64,000 nt of DNA, from contig NZ_CP030056.1 in NCBI RefSeq assembly GCF_015291645.1, forward strand, positions 62,001 to 126,000, read 5' to 3'. The translations under genes and the position numbers were made by a program. How positions within the stretch are numbered: the stretch's first letter is position 1; every line of letters starts with the position of its first letter. The stretch is from Bradyrhizobium sp. CCBAU 53340. GTDB taxonomy: Bacteria; Pseudomonadota; Alphaproteobacteria; Rhizobiales; Xanthobacteraceae. Positions 61,234-64,000 of the stretch are shown here, in pieces. The notes beneath the pieces were generated by a model. The model had not been told where the DNA came from, searched no databases, and worked only from the letters and a program-made list of their open reading frames with translations.

Positions 61234-61752
61234 ATGATGAGTGACGAGCAAGCCGCGGCACTGAGTCCCGAATCGGTCGTTGCGCAAATGAAGCAAAACG
61301 GCGTGTCGCATGTTGTTTGGCTGCCAGATAGCGAGACGAACTGGCTGTTCTTGAAAATGCAGGAGGAGCAATCGCTGAGCTTGGTCGGCGTCGCCCGCGA
61401 AGGGCATGCCTGCTCAATAGCGGCCGGACTTTTCGCAGGAGGAGCAAAGCCGATCGTGTTGGTGCAGAATACCGGCATGATGGAATCGGGAGATTCCATG
61501 CGCGGCTGGCTGCTCAATCTGAACGTTCCGGTCGTCTTCTTGGTTGGTTACCGCGGTTACACGCGGCACGGCGTCAATCACGATAGCGCGGCCGAATATA
61601 CAGAACGCTTCCTGCTCGCTTTCGGAATCAAGTTCTACATGGTGGAAAGTAATGCGGACGCCGATCGCATCTCGCTCGCTTTCACCGAGTCTGAACTAAC
61701 TCAGCGCCCAGTCGTCGTACTGATCGCCGACGAATTTCACGGTTTTAATTGA
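61234..61752 (+). CDS. ThDP-dependent decarboxylase, N-terminal (Pyr) subunit, second set
   Basis: The ATG at 61234 gives 172 residues. This is the pyrimidine-binding domain of a split ThDP enzyme. The activating glutamate is E56 in GVAREGHACSIAAGLFAGG, followed by IVLVQNTGMMESGDSMRGWLLN and VPVVFLVGYRGYTRHGVN, which correspond to the ComD/phosphonopyruvate decarboxylase regions. It is distantly related to the protein at 18054. Its partner subunit is encoded immediately downstream with the stop overlapping a possible TTG start. The aldehyde dehydrogenase follows in the same operon and would oxidise the product aldehyde. Confidence 0.8.
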   Translation: MMSDEQAAALSPESVVAQMKQNGVSHVVWLPDSETNWLFLKMQEEQSLSLVGVAREGHACSIAAGLFAGGAKPIVLVQNTGMMESGDSMRGWLLNLNVPVVFLVGYRGYTRHGVNHDSAAEYTERFLLAFGIKFYMVESNADADRISLAFTESELTQRPVVVLIADEFHGFN

Positions 61753-61763
61753 GGCGCGGGTCG

Positions 61764-62348
61764 ATGATTTACACAAAAGATCTTGTCCACGCTTTCGCAC
61801 CTCATCGCAGGAATGCGCTCGTCGTCTCGGGTCGCTCGGGTCAATATTGGTTGGACATCAGCGAAGGAGGTGCGGACCTTCCAGTCGGTGATCCTTCCAT
61901 GGGCGGTCATGCCGGCTTTAGTTTTGGGCTCGCATTGGCCCAACCTGAGAAGCCGGTAGTCGTTTTCGATTCTGAGGGCGATCTACTAATGAACCTCAGC
62001 ATCTTGACAACGATCGCCGAAAAGGCGCCTCGAAACTACTACTACTTCTTGATGGACAACGAATGCTATGCCACAACTGGTGGACAGCCCGTACCGAACG
62101 CGAAGAACGTTGCTTATGACCTTGTGGCTCGCGGATGTGGCATCAATCGCACTTATTTTTTCGATGATCTAGCCACATATACTGCCGCCCTGCCAGAAAT
62201 CCTGGCGAAGGACGGGCCCGTCTTCGTCTGGAATAAGATCCACCCAGAAATCGAAAACCGTCCGCCAGGTCAGCGCGCGCCGTGGCGTAAGCGTAGTCCG
62301 GCAAAAGTGGTGGCCGACACACGAAAATTCCTCGGAGTGACCCGATGA
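61764..62348 (+). CDS. ThDP-dependent decarboxylase, C-terminal (PP) subunit, second set
   Basis: The ATG at 61764 gives 194 residues; a TTG at 61749 that overlaps the previous stop is an alternative start. The PP domain is recognisable from VGDPSMGGHAGFSFGLALAQ and DLLMNLSILTTIAEKAPRNYYYFLMDNECY. At the ThDP/metal motif the expected GDG reads S70-E71-G72 (DSEGDLLMN), where the subunit at 18623 has GDGEL. The metal-binding aspartate is thus a glutamate, unusual in this family. N77 and N99 of the motif are kept. The unusual motif may alter cofactor binding or indicate a different reaction. Confidence 0.78.
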   Translation: MIYTKDLVHAFAPHRRNALVVSGRSGQYWLDISEGGADLPVGDPSMGGHAGFSFGLALAQPEKPVVVFDSEGDLLMNLSILTTIAEKAPRNYYYFLMDNECYATTGGQPVPNAKNVAYDLVARGCGINRTYFFDDLATYTAALPEILAKDGPVFVWNKIHPEIENRPPGQRAPWRKRSPAKVVADTRKFLGVTR

Positions 62349-63802
62349 CTGGGCACACCCCAATAAGGCTGTTTATCGGTGGAAAATGGATCGAACGTAA
62401 CGGCGCTCCGATATTGAACCCCGCAAACGAAGCCGTGCTGGGGATCGTTCCTATGGCAAGGGAGGCCGATCTTGCCGCTGCCGTCGATGCTGCAACGAAC
62501 GGCTTCAACGTTTGGTCACTGACCTCAGCGGCCCGGCGATCCGAGATAATTCGTCAAGCCGCGGCGAACCTGCGTGCGAATGCCGATGTGGTGGCCCGCG
62601 ATATCACTCTGGAGCAAGGCAAGCCGCTACGCGACGCGCAGACCGAAGTTCGGCGGGCATGTCAGGTGTTGGAATGGGATGCGGAAGAAGGACGCCGACT
62701 TTACGGCAGGACCATTCCGTCCGAGCCCGGGTATCGAAACACCGTGCAACTCTATCCGATTGGCCCTGTAGCGGCCTTTAGTCCTTGGAACTATCCCTTA
62801 AGTTCAGTCGCCCGGAAGGTTGGCGGTGCGCTATCGGCAGGCTGCAGTCTCGTCCTGAAAGCTTCTGAGGAAACACCGGCGGCTGCCGTGCATCTGGCGG
62901 AAGCCTTTGTGAAAGCCGGACTGCCAGATGGCGTGTTGAATTTGGTATTCGGCATTCCCGCAGATATCTCGCGCTATTTGATAGGACACCCGTCAATCAG
63001 ACTGGTTGCGTTTACTGGCTCCGTTCCAGTTGGCAAGGGACTTGCCGCGCAAGCCGGAATGCATATGAAGCCCTGCATTATGGAATTGGGCGGGCATGCG
63101 CCGGTCATAATTTGTGACGATGTCGATCCGCTCGATTCAGCGAGCAGGTCGGTTGCCGCTAAAGCCAGCAACTCGGGCCAAATCTGTACATCACCGACAC
63201 GCTGGTTCGTCCACGACTCCATTTATGGAGAGTTTGTCAACAACATGGGCGAGGCGGCTCGAAAAATTGAGGTCGGCAATGGCCTCGATCCGGCCACGCA
63301 GATGGGGCCCGTAGCCAATTCACGGCGCCTTGCTGCGATACAGGAACTCGTCAGCGAGGCGATCGCGAAAGGTGCCAGGCTTGTTGCCGGTGGGGAGCGC
63401 ATCAAGAATAACGGCTACTATTGGCCTCTTACGGTATTGGCCGACGTGCCCGCGGATGCGCGTATTATGAAGGAAGAACCGTTTGGCCCAGTCGCACTCG
63501 TAAATTCGGTTACTTCGCTGCCAGACGCGATCAAGCGCGCCAACGAACTGCCCTATGGGCTTGCGGGTTACGCGATGACTCATTCGGCTGACTACGCCGG
63601 CTACATCGCCGACCACATGCAGGTCGGAAACCTTGCGATCAATCACTTCACGTCATCGCTGCCGGAGACGCCTTTTGGGGGAACAAAGGACTCGGGGTAT
63701 GCGCGTGAGGGTGGGGCTGAGGGGTTGTTGAACTACACGATTGTACGCAGCATTTCATTCCTGGCGGGACCGCCCCGCAACTCAGTTCCTGCGCATCGTT
63801 AG
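62345..63802 (+). CDS. NAD(P)-dependent aldehyde dehydrogenase
   Basis: A 485-residue ALDH with AAFSPWNYPLSSVARKVGGALSAGCSLVLKASEETP, general base E247 in IMELGGHAPVI and catalytic cysteine C281 in SNSGQICTSP. It belongs to the succinate-semialdehyde/glycolaldehyde-type group. The start overlaps the stop of the ThDP subunit by four bases (ATGA), so decarboxylation and aldehyde oxidation are coupled at the genetic level. It probably removes the aldehyde made by the split decarboxylase. The same enzyme pair, in divergent arrangement, is encoded around 17762-18053. Confidence 0.9.
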   Translation: MTGHTPIRLFIGGKWIERNGAPILNPANEAVLGIVPMAREADLAAAVDAATNGFNVWSLTSAARRSEIIRQAAANLRANADVVARDITLEQGKPLRDAQTEVRRACQVLEWDAEEGRRLYGRTIPSEPGYRNTVQLYPIGPVAAFSPWNYPLSSVARKVGGALSAGCSLVLKASEETPAAAVHLAEAFVKAGLPDGVLNLVFGIPADISRYLIGHPSIRLVAFTGSVPVGKGLAAQAGMHMKPCIMELGGHAPVIICDDVDPLDSASRSVAAKASNSGQICTSPTRWFVHDSIYGEFVNNMGEAARKIEVGNGLDPATQMGPVANSRRLAAIQELVSEAIAKGARLVAGGERIKNNGYYWPLTVLADVPADARIMKEEPFGPVALVNSVTSLPDAIKRANELPYGLAGYAMTHSADYAGYIADHMQVGNLAINHFTSSLPETPFGGTKDSGYAREGGAEGLLNYTIVRSISFLAGPPRNSVPAHR

Positions 63803-63815
63803 AGCGGGCATACGA

Positions 63816-64000
63816 ATGAAGCTCAAGATCGAAAACCTCTCGAAACGGTACGGTGCGTTCGACGCTTTGAAGCCGACGTCTCTCGATGTGGCCGAAGGAG
63901 AATTTCTGACTCTATTGGGCCCTTCTGGCTCCGGAAAGACGACGCTCCTAACCATGATCGCCGGACTAACCCCTCCAAACTCCGGCGAGATCTACATCAA
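63816..64000 (+). CDS. ABC transporter ATP-binding protein, partial (runs off the window)
   Basis: Only the first 61 codons are inside the window. They read MKLKIENLSKRYGAFDALKP and then a complete Walker A, GPSGSGKTT, at residues 37-45. The following IAGLTPPNSGEIYI is typical of PotA/FbpC-like ATPases. It probably starts an importer that belongs to island B. Confidence 0.85.
   Translation, partial: MKLKIENLSKRYGAFDALKPTSLDVAEGEFLTLLGPSGSGKTTLLTMIAGLTPPNSGEIYI

Overview
The window looks like an accessory or catabolic region of an alphaproteobacterium, most likely of the Bradyrhizobium group. This is inferred from high GC, the transporter and CoA-enzyme repertoire and the style of the sulfonate operon; no rRNA or other marker gene is present to prove it. 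I see no tRNA, rRNA, CRISPR array or intact insertion sequence. Most of the DNA is tightly packed catabolic operons with 4-base start/stop overlaps, interrupted by stretches of decayed genes.

Island A (276-26118). An aminotransferase is followed by an operon for an Asp/Glu-racemase-type isomerase and a polyamine-type ABC transporter (1829-6516). Next is a set resembling a biotin-dependent 5-oxoprolinase/lactam carboxylase (6774-11522): BCCP, PxpB, PxpC, a BCCP-like protein lacking the biotinyl lysine, PxpA and biotin carboxylase. Then come a divergent CoA-transferase/hydratase and LysR module, a glutamate-type dehydrogenase and an aldehyde dehydrogenase. Last is a plus-strand operon (18054-26118) with a two-subunit ThDP decarboxylase, a NitT/TauT-type ABC transporter, an MmgE/PrpD protein, a class III CoA-transferase, a cysteine-dioxygenase-like cupin and an enoyl-CoA hydratase.

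Decayed defence segment (about 26377-30560). An intact HipB/HipA pair sits between remnants of an AbiEii nucleotidyltransferase, a STAND-type NTPase and a WGR-domain protein.

Sulfonate block (30881-38433). This is a clean block with visibly higher third-position GC than its flanks. It encodes three substrate-binding proteins, a permease, an ATPase, an acyl-CoA-dehydrogenase-like flavoenzyme and SsuD. A debris field follows (38434-40375) with a YcaQ-like fragment and a VapB antitoxin whose VapC toxin is destroyed.

Aromatic divergon (40850-47433). A type I extradiol dioxygenase and an SDR run leftward; a GntR-type regulator, a flavin hydroxylase, an MFS transporter and an alpha/beta hydrolase run rightward. 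Beyond it lie a methyltransferase, a frameshifted asparaginase and a decayed polyamine-type transporter (to about 51880).

Island B (52430-64000). It encodes a PLP aminotransferase, an argininosuccinate-lyase-like enzyme, a BCCP, a biotin carboxylase reduced to 56 codons, a second lysine-less BCCP-like protein, two DAO-type flavoenzymes, an amidase, another two-subunit ThDP decarboxylase with an unusual cofactor motif, an aldehyde dehydrogenase and the start of an ABC ATPase. Islands A and B share much of their inventory (aminotransferase, BCCP plus lysine-less partner, split ThDP enzyme, aldehyde dehydrogenase, ABC transporter). This suggests related but separately acquired pathways for amino-acid-, lactam- or sulfonate-like compounds.
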